Part shown: positions 25,262 to 40,200 of the stretch, one piece after another
How positions within the stretch are numbered: the stretch's first letter is position 1
How the letters are laid out: each line of letters opens with the position of its first letter
NCBI RefSeq assembly: GCF_000622325.1
Contig: NZ_JASE01000001.1
Span: 23,280 to 87,279, forward strand
DNA length: 64,000 bases
Direction of reading: 5' to 3'
Source of the DNA: Sulfitobacter geojensis
GTDB taxonomy: Bacteria > Pseudomonadota > Alphaproteobacteria > Rhodobacterales > Rhodobacteraceae
The notes under the pieces: generated by a model
What the model saw: the letters and a program-made list of their open reading frames with translations, nothing else
Told to the model about the DNA's origin: nothing
Databases searched by the model: none
Translations under genes and position numbers: made by a program

Positions 25262-28200
25262 CTACCGTGTCTTCGCAATTGTTTTTTCAATGACAAGCTT
25301 ACCTGACCCAAGGCCACGCCAACGCTGACGGATCAGCGCTTCCATCGCCCGAAGCCGTTCGCGGCCCATTGTCGGTGTCTCGCCCGCTGCCAACGCATAG
25401 GTCAGGCGCAATACCGGATCGTTGTCCTTGACCCTGGAAAGCAGGTTATCGACTGCCTGGCTCAACCCCGGTTTGGGTTGTGCGGAATTGGCGGCGAATG
25501 CCTGCGCTGTCAGATCGATATCGACTATCTGGCCCTGCTCTGCACCAAAGTTCATCTTGGCGAACTTACCGGCAGTCAGGCGCACAACGCGCGGGTTTTC
25601 GGTGGTGATCCGGAAACCGGTTGGCAGCGTCCGCTCATCCACTTTCAGCATGAAGTTGCTGCCGATGTTGCGCGGCAACGCGGCACACGGCAAGGAGTAG
25701 CGGCCAAACTCGTCGGTGGTGATGAGGATACCGTCAGGCGTGACAAGCCGTACGCCAGCGATGCCCGGTTCGCTTCTGTCATCGGGTTCAGGGATGTCGT
25801 CAAGTTTGCCGAATTTCCCGTTCCCCTGATAGCTGTCTTCGATGATCGGACTGCGCAGGGTGCCGGGGCCATCCTGATACCCGTTGCCGTTGCGGTCATG
25901 GAACACGCGCCCGATGACATCGGAGCAGTCAAAGACATGTTCGGGATCAATCCTCACGTCAGCCTCTGCGATGTTGGACACGGGTCTGCCAAAGCGGTTT
26001 TCGACAAAGGTGCGGTTTGTAATAACACCAAAGCGTCCCGTGCGAACAACGCGCGCAGAGATGCGGATCTCGACTGTTTCAACTGCACCCAGATCACCGC
26101 GCCATTCAAGGCGGCGGCCATCGGCAAGCGGCTCAACCGGTGCGCCGTCAACGCGTGCACTGCCGGGAGTATAGATCAGGCCAGCAGGCAGCTGGTCGAC
26201 AAAACGCGCATTGCTCAGCGCGATCTCGGACTGGTTGCTATAGGACATCACAAAGTTGACCGTTTCACCAAAGACCGCTGTTTGACGATCTGCGGTCTTG
26301 GTCGCGTTCACATCTGTGATCCGATCACAATCCCGCACCGGAATGTTGTTGTTGATGACAATCGGATCGCCCGCTTCGACAGTAAAGCTGGTGTAGAACG
26401 GGTTGGCAGGCGCGGAGCTGTCGGTCAGTAAACCGGTATCACCAGCCGGACCTGCACCGATCACACCGGGATTGTCTGGCAGGAAGGAAGACAGATCCAG
26501 ATCACCCAGCGACAGCCGGTCCTGAGACGGTAGCGTTGTTGTTGGATAGGTGATGCCGACGATATAGGTGCCAGCAGCAGTCGCATAGAATTGATAGGAG
26601 CCCTGACCTCCGTCACGAACCACGGTAATCGGCCCTGACGTACCCACGCCCGTTTGCGTGAACCCGTTGCCGGAGACAGAAATCTGTCCACCGATCAGAA
26701 TGCGACCATCGTTTTCACAATAAAGCACACCTGTCGGGTCATAATCCTCCCGGTCGGGAATACCGTCGCCGTCTCTGTCTGCTGTAGGTGATTCCAACCG
26801 GTCAGGGATGCCGTCTCCGTCAGTATCCGTTGTCAGAACGACAACTTCGCCCACTGCCGGTTCAAGCAGTTGTTCTGAGGCCGCAGCGGCGGTGTTCGGC
26901 GCGCCGGGTTGGCCCGTGCCTGTGGCGTAGACAATCGTCATCGTGATCGTCCCCGTCTCGCCCGGTGCCAGTACAGCGCCTTCGCCCAACAGGTTGATGT
27001 CATTCACACCGTCAAAGGCAGGGTTGGCAGTTGCTTCGCCAAAACCTTCTGCGGTCAGTTCAATCGGATAGGTCTCCGACATGAGCAATGCGGGGGACAG
27101 GAAGGCTTCCAGATCATCTGTCACCACAATATCGGTTTGCGTAATATTACCGGTGTTGGCCACAGTGATCGTAAAGCGGACCCGCTCAATGGTCGGGAAC
27201 AGGATTTCACCTTCCTCAGCGGATTTCACGACCTCGAAGCGCGGCAGCGCCTCGATTTCCGCAATGGTCGGATCGCTGCCCTCGTTGTTGTCATCGGACA
27301 CCCGTTCGATGGGGGCGCCATCCGGTCCGGTTGCGATACCGGTAACCACGTTGCTGAAACCGCCCGCGTCAATGTCGCTTTGTTCCAACGTGACGGTAGC
27401 GCGGTATGTCGCAATCGCACCGGGCACCAGCGTGCCACGCGGCAAGGTGGGGTCTTCGTCGGTGCCAATGTAGACAAGCGGCAAGGTGCGCGGGTTCTCG
27501 CCCTCCAGATCGGTAAGAATATCCGTTAAAGTCAGCCCCGTCAGAGCCTGACCGCCGGTGTTGGTTACGGTCACAAGGAAGGTTGATTCCTCGCCGACCA
27601 TTGTGCCGACTTCTTCGACCGTCTTGAGGATCGAATAATCAGCAGGCGATCCGTCGATCAGGAAGACAGTCGGATCGTCCGTCACATTGCCGTCGTCATC
27701 AATACCGTTATCCGAGATATCAAAGGCGGAGCGGCCGAGTGGACCTGTGCCGGACACGGTTGCGGTGTTGCTTAGTCCACCGGCGTCTATGTCATCCTGT
27801 GTCAGCGTATGCGTCACCTGCCATGTGGCACTTTCGTTGGTGTTCAGCACGTTCGTCACAGCAGCTTCGGTAACTTCGGCAGTGACCGACGCACCATCCA
27901 GACGCGTCATCGTGTCGATGATGGTCAAATTGCTGATCTGCACCTGTCCGGTGTTCTGGGCGCGAATGGTAAAGACCACCAGATCACCCACATTCGTGCC
28001 GCCTGAAGATACGGTTTTGACGACTTCGAGCGCGGGCGTGCCCGGAGGCGCGATTGCAAAGACTGTCGGATCATCGGTGGTGTTCCCGTCGTCATCAATG
28101 CCGTTGTCCGACATATCAAGCACAGGACTACCCGAAGGCGCGCGCGCCACTGCCGTCACCTGATTGGACAGCCCGCCGGTGCTGATATCATCCGCAGTCA

Positions 28201-31200
28201 GCGTCCGTGTCGCGGTATAGGTCCAGATTTCGCCAACGCTCAGGACGTCATCATTGCCGATATCCGTTTCGGGGATACGGGCAAAAGGCGCATCCAGCGT
28301 GATCTCTGCTCCACCCAGATTGGTCATCTCGTCATTGATGATCACGTTACGCAGTGTGGCATTTCCTGTGTTTGCAACGGTGAGCGTAAAGGGCACGGCA
28401 GCGCCAAGAGCCGGGGTGATCTGCTCAACGGTTTTGGTCGCAACCAATGCCCCTTCGGTCGTGGGACCGACCAGCAAAAGCGTATCCTCATCCGAGGCTG
28501 TCAGCTCTCCGGGGGCGTCCCCGATGACCGAAGCCGTGTTCTCCAGCATGCCACTGTCCTGATCGTCCTGTGTGATCACACGCTCAAACGTACAGTCTGT
28601 GTTTACGCCATTCGGGGCCAGCGTTTCGATTTCGCAGGCATAGTTCGCGTCCATGATGTCGCTGACAACCAGATCGGTCAGCGTGACATTGCCTGTGTTA
28701 CGGACTTCGAAGAAGTAGGTCAGCGTCGATCCCGGCTCTCCATATGGGGACGGCGACGCAGTTTTCGAAAGCGCAACAGACGGTTCAGGCTCTGGCGTTT
28801 CAATCACCAGTGTCTCGCTTGTGCCTACACCTTCGCCTTGCGGCGTCACGGCGCTTACCTCGGCGGTGTTCGTGATGCTGCCGGCGTCGATATCGTCCTG
28901 TGTCACCATGGCGGTGCCGGTACAGATCAGCTGTGCTTCACGCACAAGGACGTCCTGCTGACACTCGAAATCTTCAAGCATGTCATCGCGGATCACCACA
29001 TTGCGCAGGGTCTGTTTGCCGGTGTTTGTCGCCGTTAGCGTATAGGTCAGCTCCTGCCCCGGTCCGACAATCGGCAACGGCGCTGCGGTCTTTTCGAGCG
29101 AGATTTCGGAGGTGATGTCTGCGATCACGGTCACATTGCTTGGCGGTGAGAAAACCTGCGTGTCGTCAGCACCGAATACGGTTTGGGCGAAAGCTTCGTT
29201 CAGGACATTGCCGCGGTCCAGATCTACCTGCGTTACGGGATAGTCGGCCGTACAGGTGACCATTTCACCGGGGATCAAATCGGGGTCGTCCACCGTTGGC
29301 GTGAAGCATTCGATCTGGCCGATAAGCGTATCTGACACAGTCACCGGTGCCGCGAAGGCGCGTTTGCCGTCGTTGGTCACGTCAAAGGAGAAGGTCAGCG
29401 TCTCGCCCAGTTCGGTAAAGGTCGTATCTTCTGGCACGGACTTCAAAATCGACAGCGACGGGATACCGCCGTTCGGAATGGTTGCCGATGTAAGCGGCGT
29501 GATGGTCGCCCCGTCCGTCGCGCTTGCGATGTTGGTCACGCTGCCCAGACGGACGTCTGTCGCCGTCACTGTATAGACACCGGTACAGGTGAACGTCTCA
29601 TCCGGCAGCAGACCTGCATCGGGGAATGCGTCGCAGGTGATACCGGTTGCCGGGATCAGATTATCGCTGACCGTAATCGGCGTCATGATGGTGGTATTGC
29701 CGGTGTTGGTTGTGACGTATGTATAGGTTACCTGCGCGCCGGTGATGAACTGTTCCGGTGGAAGGTCCTGTGGAGTTTTGGTCAGCGCCAGCGCCGGTGT
29801 CTGTTGTGCAAGGATCGTTTCGGTCGCGGGATCAGAGGTCGTCCCGTCGGTTGTGGCCGTCGCGACGTTCACGATCTGACCGTCGTCGATGTCCTGCTGG
29901 ATGACAGCATAGGTGCCAAGACAGGCCAGACGGGCGTCAGGCCGCAAGCCACCAAGGGGCACAGGATCACAGACAACGGAACCGCCATTATCCGTGATAC
30001 GCGGATCTGACACCACGATCGGGCCGGGCAGCGTGACGTTGCCGGAGTTGAGAACGGTAAAGTTATAGGTAAGCACCTGACCAACTGTCGAATATGTAGC
30101 CGGACCGTCTGTCGCCAGACGTTTGGTCAGTTCCAGTTCAGGTTCGCGTTCGATGATAAAGGTCGCCGGGTCATCAGCGGTGTTACCGTCGCTGTCGATA
30201 CCGTTGTCGGTCACATCGGTGATGGAAGGTCCAACCGGTGGCGCGCCTGTGACTGTTGCACTGTTGCGAACACCGCCTGCATCAATGTCTTCCTGAACCA
30301 GCGTGTAGAAAGCGCGGTAGCGGGCTTCTTCGCCTGGCAGCAACACTCCGGCGGATGATCCAAGCGTTGATCCGGCAAAGGTTGGCGTGCCGTTCAAGGC
30401 CAGCGGTGTGTTGTCCAACCGCGTGAGGCGGTCAGAGGCGACACCCACGCTTTGCAGGGTCACGTTACCGGTGTTGCGCACAACGATTACGAATTCCAGA
30501 CGGCTGCCGACTTCGGGCGCGCCGCTGACAAGTGTCTTTTCACCCTCGATACCCGGCATAGGGTCGATCACGGTCACGGTGGGATTGTCGCCGCCATTGC
30601 CCGGTACGTCATCATCAGAAGCATCCGAGACTTCAACGCCTTCCACAGTGATCCCGCTCGCGGTGGCCTGGTTGCTGACACCACCTGCGTCGATGTCCTG
30701 CTGGGTCAGGATGTGGGTCGCACGGTAGGTCCAGATCTCTTCAACATCCAGCACACCGGCTTCACCCGCGTCACCACCTGTCAGCTGTGGCGAGCCCGAA
30801 AGCGCGATGATCGTATCGTCAAGACGGCGCAGCGTGTCATCCAGTTCAAGGTTCAGCACGCTCTGGTTGCCGGTGTTTTCAACCGTAATGGTATACGTCA
30901 GGGTTTCCCCGGCAACTGGCGGCGTTGAAGTCCCGCTCAGATCGACCGTCTTGATCGTTTCCAGCGATGGTGCGCCCTCTTCGGGTGTGACGGAACGTGT
31001 CGCACTAATCGTGATGGGGGTCGGCGTGCCGGGCAAGGTCGCGCTTACGGTTGCAGTGTTGGTAATCGGTGCACCTGCATCGATGTCATCCTGCGTGACA
31101 GTATAAAGCGCCGTAAAGCTGACGATATCACCGGGGGCGAGCCTGTCCCATGTGCCATTCGCGCCGCTGTCAGAGCTGTCGCCTTGCGGACCATCATCGG

Positions 31201-34200
31201 TCACCAAAGTATCGCCCGCCACATCAAGCGAGACAGTTCCCGCAGCCGAGGTATGCTGGTCATCAAGGGTCACGTCGTTAAGGGACACGTTGCCCGCGTT
31301 GGTGACGGTGTAAGTATAGGTGACCACCTGATCCACAGTCAGATCGCTGGTCGCGTTGGGTGTCTTGACCATCAACAGTTGCGGATCGGAGATCGCCTCG
31401 ACGGTGACGCTGTCGGTTTCGTCGCCCGGTGTGGCAGGCAGGGGCACCTCAGCAGAGCTGACTCGCGCAATGTTTGTGATACCGCCGGCATCAAGGTCTT
31501 CGATGGTCACTTCGTAAGCGGCGGAACATTGCAGCGTATCGCCGGGGGCAAGGCCCGCGCCCGGGATCGGCGCACAGTTCACATTGGCAATTTTATCGTC
31601 CGTCACCTGCGGCTGTGCCGTCAGGGTGATGTTGCCGCTGTTGGTCACCACATAGGTGTAGGTGATCGTCTCTCCCGCTTCGGTGACTTGCGACACATCT
31701 GCCGTTTTCAGCAGGCTGAAGGCAGGCGCATGATCGGGACCGCGGACAAATAATTCGTCATCGGTAGAGGTGGTTTCCTGGCCCGGTGTGTTGGCCGTTC
31801 CGGTGCCGGTCGCACGGTTGAGGAAGCCGCCATAAACAGGGGCGCTGCCGTTCACGGCATCAACGTCCTGCTGGGTGACAACGTAAGAGACGATACAGCT
31901 GGCGTTTTCTTGCTCGGGTGCCAGTGACGGGATTGTACAGCTTGCAGGTGTTGTCGTGCGTTCGTCCTCAAGCGTGACATTGTTCAGCGTTACATTGCCT
32001 TTATTGCGCGCAGTCAGGCGGAACTGGACAACATCGCCCTCACGACTGAACGCGGGCTGGTTGGCCGACAGCACTGGTTCAACAGCTTTTTCGACTTCCA
32101 GTTCGGGTCTCGGTGCCGCAATCTGTGCGGGCACTTCGGCCGTATCAGTAATATCCTCACCCTGCGGGCTTTGTCCCATCACACTTGCTTCGTTGATGAG
32201 GGACTGTGCATCCACATCTTCCTGAAGCACGACATAGGTGCCTTCACAAATCAATGCTTCATCAGGCGCGAGCGTGACGGTGGGATCAGCAGCAACATCA
32301 TCGACAGTACAGGTTAGCGTAGGCACCATCGGGTCCGTGATGCTGACCGCCAACAAGGTCTGGTTGCCCGTGTTCGTTGCCGTGATCCGGTATGTCAGGG
32401 TATCGCCCGCTTCTGCCGGGGCAGGTGAGCCGACAATCACTTTTTCCAGCTCGATGCCGGGGTTCGTTTCGCCTTCTACGACTTTGGTCGCGGCCTCTGA
32501 TACAATGGCAGTTTCATTCGGTGTGCCGGGCGCAAAGGTCGTGGTGGCCAGCGCTTCATTGGTCACAGAGCCCAGATCAAGATCATCTTGCGTGACAAGA
32601 TAATCCCGGAAACAGGTGAAGCTCTCTCCGACGCCAAAGACGCCTTCGGTCGCCGCATCATAACACACGAAAGGTTCGCCAATGCGATTGTCGTCAATTA
32701 AAATATTCTCGGTCAGACCCACGAGGGACGTGTTTGAAACGGTGAAGCTATAGCGGATCACATCATCCACTTCGGCAAAGCTCACGTCGCTGGGGTCAGA
32801 GTTCTTTATCAGGCTGATCGCCGGTGCCGCCCCTACGGGGTAAAGAGCGCTATCACCGGGCGACTCAATCGGCTCCGTACCGATGAAACCACTCGCCGTG
32901 GCAGTGTTTGTGGTCGAGCCAAGCTCCAGATCACCGGCAAGCAACGTATAGGTGCCCGAACAGGTAACCGATGCACCGGGCAGAAGCCGCCCGTCTGTCA
33001 GCGCAGGACAGCTTGCGTCAGCCGAAAGCGAATCGTTGATCGTGATCGGACCATCGACAGTCACATTACCATCGTTTGTGAGAATGAATTCGTAGGTGAG
33101 AACCGTACCGGTATCAAATGTGTCAGGCTGGGCGTTTGTGAGGTTTTTCTCAAACAAAAGCGCAGGCATCTGGACCGCAGGAACGGTCGCCGTAACTTCT
33201 TCGGAGATAACATCAGCGCCGTCGATGACGGTTTGCGCAGTCGCAATGTTAACCACCGACCCTGCGTCAATGTCACTCTGTTCCGCCGTCCATGTGTGGG
33301 TACAGGATACCGTATCGCCGGGTGCCACCGGGCCTGTATCACAGGGAAGGCCCGCGCCGATCTGATCGTCATTGATGGTTACGGCACCGGGTGCTGTGAC
33401 GTTCCCGGTGTTTGTTACGGTAAACAGATACGTGATCTCGTCACCGACAGCAGCAAAGTTTGTGGCCGAGGCAGGCGCGATTGCCTTGGTCGCCACAAGA
33501 ACCGGTGACTGCGTTGCATCAATAATCACGCCGGAAGGATCGGTTGTCACGGTTTGCGTTGTCGGATCACCGGGGTTGGCGGGGACAAGCGGCTGCGTAA
33601 CAGAAGCGGTCGCAGAGTTTTCGAATGAGCCAAGATCAAGATCGCCCTGCTCAATCGCATAGTTGCCGGTACAGGTGATGGATGCACCCGGTGCCAGTGG
33701 CGGTGCGGGACAGGCCACGCCGCCCAGGCCCTGCGCCGCGATCAGCGGATCATCAATGGTCACCGGGGCAGTCAGGGTGAGGGTGCCGGTATTGGTTACG
33801 ATAAATTCGAACGGGATAAGCTGATCGACAGCCGTGAAGGGCAGCACGGCCCCTGCCCCGATCTGTTTGGTCGTCGTGATTGCCGGTGCGCCGGATACAT
33901 TCACTTCGGTCGGGTCGTTCTCGGTGTTTCCATCGCCCGGGATGCCGTCATCAGAATCGTCAGATACGTTGAATCCGCCTAGCGCGGTGGCGCTGACCTC
34001 GGCCGTGTTGCGCACGCCGCCCGCATCAATGTCCTCTTGCAGCAGAGCGTATGTCGCGCGGTATTCCCATGTCTCGCCGACATCCAGCACGCCGGACGTG
34101 CCGCCGTCACCGCCACTCAGCGCGGGTGACAGGCTTAGAACTGTGCCATCCCGCCGCGTGAAAGTATCGCTCAGCACGACATCGCGCAGCGATACGTTGC

Positions 34201-37200
34201 CGGTGTTTTGAGCGGTAATCACAAACGTGATCTGATCGCCGGCGGCTGCGGGAGTGGACAGCCCGCTGGTAATCGCGGTTTTCACCACCTTGAGGCCCGG
34301 ATCGCGCGGCAGTTGAACCAGCGTCGGGTCATTTGCATTCGGGCCCGGTGTCGCATCATCCGAAGCATCGCTGATAGGTGTTCCGTCAAGGGTCGCACCG
34401 CTGGCCAGCGCTTCGTTTGTAATCTGGCCTGCATCCACATCAGCCTGCGTCATCACATAGACAGATTCAAAGACCATCGGCGTGCTGCCCACCGGCAAAT
34501 CGGTTGCAGCACCTCTGCCAACAGCTGCGCCGCCGCTTATCAGGGTGGGCGCAGGAAGCGCCGCTGTGCCGCTGAAGTTGGTTTCGCTCAGCGCGATATC
34601 ATAGGCGGTCACGTTGCCCAGATTGCTTAGCGTGAAGGTATAAGTGATCCGGTCGCCTTCACCGACGATACCGTCCGGTCCCAGATCCAGCGCGGCAGTC
34701 TTGACCAGACCGATCAGAGGCGTGCGCGCAATCGGCGTATCTGTCGGATCATTTGCCGCCGGATTTGCGTCTGACGTGCTGGAGACATCCTGAACGGCAT
34801 CCCCTTCGGGGTCATTTGCAGTTGCCGTTACAGTATTGGACACGCCACCGGCATCAATGGCGGGCTGCGTCAGAACAAAGCGGGCGCTGTAAATCCATGT
34901 CTCGCCAACATCGAGTTCACCATCGCCGTTGCTGTCACCGCCATCAAAGGTGGGACCGCTGGTCAGATCGAGCGGATTACTGGCCGCATCGGTCAACTGG
35001 TCGTCAAGCGTCGGAGCCGTCAGGGTCACGTTGCCGATGTTTGCCACGGTGATGCGGTAGTCAATTGTGTCGCCGACACGCGGCGGATTGTTCAAACGCG
35101 GTGTCGCAACCTTGACTGTTTGCAATGCCGGCACGCGGGTCAGCGTAATATCTGTCGGTGCGTCCCCTGCCGTATCGGCGGGATCAGAGGCATCGCTGAC
35201 CGCGGTGCCGTCCGTGTCGCGGGCATTTGCCGTGGCCTGATTGGTCACGATACCTTCGTCGATGTCTTCTTGTGTCAGGCGGTATGTCGCGTTGAAAACC
35301 ATCGGTGTATCGCCTGCGGGCAGGTCAAGAACGCTCGCCGAACCACCCAGATTTGCACCACCGCTCACATAAGCGGGAACAGGTGCAGTGCCGGTGCCGC
35401 TAAAGCTGGTCTCAGCGATGGTTACATCAAACAGCGTCTGAGTGCCGGTGTTGCTGACGGTATAGACGTAAGTGATCGTGTCGTTCACATCGACCGATCC
35501 ATCACCGCCATCATTCAGGGTCGCGGTTTTCAGCAGCGCGATACCGGGCGCGCCGGTGATCGGCACTGCGGTCGGATCGTTTTCTGCATTGCCATCGCCG
35601 CTGGAATCGCTGGCACCTGCATCATCGTCGCTGGTGTCGTTGACGGTGTTTCCTGCCAGATCAGTTGCCACAGCACGGACCGAGTTGCTGATCCCTTCAG
35701 CATCAATCGCCTGCTGGGTCAGATCAAAACGCGCCTGATAGCTCCATGTTTCGCCAACATCGAGGGAACCGTTGCTGTTCACGTCGCCGCCGGTCAACTG
35801 CGGTGCCTGATCAAGTGCCAACGGAAGGCCATCTGCATCGCGCAATGTATCTGTCAGAACGGGCGCCATCAGCGTCAGGTTGCCGGTATTGCTGACGGTG
35901 ATCGTAAATCGTACCGGATCGCCCACCATAGGCGGACTTTGCAGGCTGTTGGTATCGGCGCGTTTTTCCACGACCATCGACGCAGTGGTCGGCAGAGCCG
36001 TTACTGTCGGGTCGCTCGCGTTGGGCAGGTTGCTGTTGTCGTCAGATGTGTCTTCGGCCGGATCACCCGACGGGCTGACACCATTAGCGACAGCCTGGTT
36101 GGAGATGGTTCCTGCATCCAGATCTTCCTGCGTCACACCGTATGTGGCTGTATATGTGATGGTGCCGCTGCCAACAGGAAGGTCAGGCAAAGAGGCATTG
36201 CCACCGATGGCACTACCGCCAGCGCTCAACAGTGGTGAGGGGGGGGTGCCTGTGCCGTCGAAACCGGTTTCCGCAAGCGTGATATCCAGGACAGTGACGT
36301 TGCCGGTGTTCGAAACGACATATGTGTATGTAATCGTGTCCCCGACATCGAGGCTTCCGTCACCACCATCGTCAATCGCCGCCGTTTTGACCACGGCGAT
36401 CATCGGCAGGTCGTTCAGAACAACATCTTCGGAGCTGTCGGTGCCTGAAACAGGCAGCCCTTCCTGATCTTCCGCCACAGCGGTCACAGTATTGTCGAAG
36501 CCACCCGCATCAATGGCCTGTTGTGTGAGGTCATACCGCGCGGAATAGATCCATGTCTCACCTACATCCAGCAGACCGTCGTTATCGGCATCGCCCGACG
36601 TCAACGTCGGATCGAGGGTCAGATCAAGCGGCTGATTAAGCGCGTCAACAAAGGTATCATCCAGCGTTGGTGCAGAAAGGGTCTGGTTACCGTCGTTAAC
36701 GACAGTGATGGTAAAGGGCACTTGCTGGCCGACAACGGCAGGGCTTGTGATGTTGTCGGTGTTCACGGTCTTGCTGACGGTCAGTGATGGATCGCGGGGA
36801 ATTACCGCAACAGACGCGTTGTCCTGTGCAGACGGATCGTCCAGTCCGGCAGGCGCTGTGGCCGTGGCCGTGACGCTGTTCACAAGGGTAAAGGCCGCAT
36901 CCACATCGGCTTGGGTCACTTCATATTGCGCGGTAAAGGTCACTTCATCACCCGGCGCAAGCGTGCCCCAGATGCCGGGGCCTGCATTGTCCGGTGAGGT
37001 GCCGGTTGTGTTGATATCGCGCGTCAGCGTTTCACTGTCATAGGTCAGCAATGTTGTACCGGACGCCGACAGATGGCTGTCCACAAGCGTGACATCAGTC
37101 AGGGTGAAGTTGCCGTTGTTCGTGACCACATACTCATAGGTTACGATTTCGCCAGCTGTCACGCCCTGCGTGGCGGATGGTGTTTTGACGATGCTGAGCG

Positions 37201-40200
37201 CGGGGTCGCCGCCGATGGGCACGGTCAGCTCTGCGGTATGCTCGGGCGCGGGGTCAACTTCACTGCTGGTGGCAACGGCAATGTTTGTAACACCGCCTGC
37301 ATCAAGGTCGGCCTGAAGAACTTCGTAGGGCTGGCGACAGATGTAGCTTTCGGATGGCAGCAAGCCACCGGTGGGGAATGGCGCACAGGCAAACTGGCCG
37401 ATCTTGTCGTCGTCAATCTGAGGTGTCTCGGTCAGCGTGACGTTGCCGCTGTTCACGATACGGTAGGTATAGGTGACCGTCTGACCCGCGGTGTTGATCT
37501 GGGTCAGATCCGCCGTTTTGGTCAGGCGCATGCCGGGCTCGCGGTCGGGGCCGCGGACAAATACTTCGCCGCTTTCGGTAAAGTCAGGAAGGGTCGGATT
37601 GATTGGTGTGGCAGTTGCGTTCGCCACGTTCAGGAAACCGCCAAAAATTTCCCCGCCACCTGTGTTGATGGCGTCGATATCCGCCTGCTCAACCACGTAA
37701 GAAAAGCGGCAGGTGTCAACGGTGATGCCGGGGGCGATCGGACCAACGGTACAGCTTGCAGGAAGCACATCACGCTCGTCCGTAACGACAACGCTTTGCA
37801 ACGTGATGTTACCGGTATTGGTGACAGAAACAGCAAATTCAACCGTCTCACCCACGGCCGAGAAATCACTGTCAGGGCCGGTGGGACGCAATGTGCGCTT
37901 TTCAACGACCATGGCGGGCTGTGGATCTTCGATCACAACAGTTTCAGTGGCTTCGTCACCCCGCGTGACACCGTTGGGGTCAGTTCCTGATGCCGCAGCC
38001 GTGTTGCTGAAAGTTTGCGCGTCAACATCTGCCTGCGACACCTGATAGTCACCGGTACAGACAAGCGCGTCACCGGGCAAAAGAACCACGTTCGCAGGTG
38101 CAGCAGCCCCGCCGGGCGTCACGGTACAGGTCAAATCAGGGATCAGCGGATCGGTTATGGTGACACCGCGCAACGTCTGGTTGCCGCTGTTGGTGGCCGT
38201 CATGCTGAAGGTCAGGATCTGGTCAGCCGCTGCACCGTCAGGCAGCGCTGTCACCAGATCTTTGACCAAGGTAAGCTCTGGTGTTTCGGTGATGGTGACG
38301 GTGGCATCGGCGTTTGGTGATACCACGTTTGTCGGGGATGAACCGGCACTTGCGTAGACCGTCCGCCCCGTCGCGTTGTTGGTCACAAAGCCTGCATCTA
38401 CATCAGCCTGTGTCAGCTCGTATGGGTGGATGCATGAGTAGCTCGCATTCGCGCCGGAGGTCGAAAGCGGCGGGACGGTTCCACTCGCCTCTGGCTTACA
38501 ATCAAGGGTGCCCAGCTTGTCATCCTGAATAGTAATGGCCTCAATCAGACCGACGTTACCGGTGTTGCGCACGATATACTGATATTCGACAATGTCGCCG
38601 ACCATCATCAAACCGCCTGTTACTGGCAGTGCCAGTTTCTCGAGCGACAGGCTGGGGGAGGCATCAACCGGATAAATGGCGTTATCACTTGGCGACAGCA
38701 CGGGCCGGTCATCAAAGCTACCGGTGGCAGAAACAACGTTTGTCGACGATCCGAGGTCAAGATCGTTCTGGGAAACCGTATGCGTGGCGGTACACGTCAG
38801 CGTTTCATTCGGCTGAAGCTGGTTGTTTGTCAGCGTGCCGCAGCTAAAGCCTGCGGGGAATTCAATAAGGTTGTCATCCAGCGTAATCGGCCCGTCAATC
38901 GTCACGTTACCGTCGTTTGTCACCACGATGGAATAGCTCAGCTGGTCGCCCACATCGAAAGCGTTGGGGTTATTCGTTCCGGTAAAGGTTTTCTGAATGG
39001 CGAGCGATGGATCCTGAACTGCGTTGATCGTCACGCTGTCGGGCAATGATTGTACCGCAGCGCCATCGAACAGCGTGTCGGCAGTTGCGATGTTGGTCAC
39101 AGATCCGTCGTTCAATGCGGTCTGGTCAGCGTTATAGACCTGCTCACAGGTGACCTGTCCCAAGGGGGCGAGCGGTGCCGTGGTGCAGGTCAGCGTGCCT
39201 GCAATCTTGTCATCATCAATTGTAATCGGCGCGGTGGTGGTGACGTTACCGATGTTGGTGACGACATATTCAAAGGTCACGGGATCACCAACGGCAGAAT
39301 AGCTCGCTGCCGAACCGGTCTTGACCCGCTTGTCGATTTGCAGGCGCGGCAACTGGTCGGCTTCGATACGTACTGTATCGGACGGCGAAGTGACCGTTAC
39401 CTGCGTGGCACCACCCTGCCCTTGCGGGATGACGGTTTGGGTGACGCTGGCGGTTGCGATGTTTTCGACAAAACCCGCATCAAGGTTCGGCTGGGTAATG
39501 TTTGCTGTCGCGGTACAATCAATGAAATCACCCGGCGGAATGCCTGCTGCTGGCGGTTGCGGGCAGGTCACGTTGGCAATCAGGTTATCATCAACCGTGA
39601 TTTGCGAGGTCAGCGTGATATTGCCACGGTTAAACACCCGGTAGTTATAGGAGATCTGCTGGTTCAGCGTATCAAATGTTCCGGTGAGGGTTGTTGTCTT
39701 GTCGATCTCCAAGGCAGGCACCTGTGCGGGACCTTGCACCGTAACCGTGTCACTGTCGCTTACCGGCGTGCCAAGCCCGAGCGAGCTGCCTTCGACGGTG
39801 ACATTATTGGTATAGCTGCCCAGATCGACGTTCGTCTGGTCAAACACCTTTGTCGCCTGCAACGCCGGTGCGCCCCCTGCGCATGTGGTCGCTTCTGCGC
39901 CGGGCAACAGATCGTCAAGGGCGCATGTAAATCCAAGATCGCTATCGTTGACTGTCAGCCCCGTCAGGGTGACGTTGCCTGTATTGCGCACGCTGAACGT
40001 GAACACTTCGCTGTCTCTGGCAGACGTAAAGATACCGTCGGTGCTGGCCTTGGTGATGACAACGGCGGCGTTTTCTGCCGGACCCTGAATAACCACTGTA
40101 TCGGTTTGATCGGCCGGATCGGTAACACCGGCAGGCGCATCAACGGTGACGGTCGCAGTATTGGTAATGCTGCCGCTGTTCACGTCTTCCTGCATCGTGG

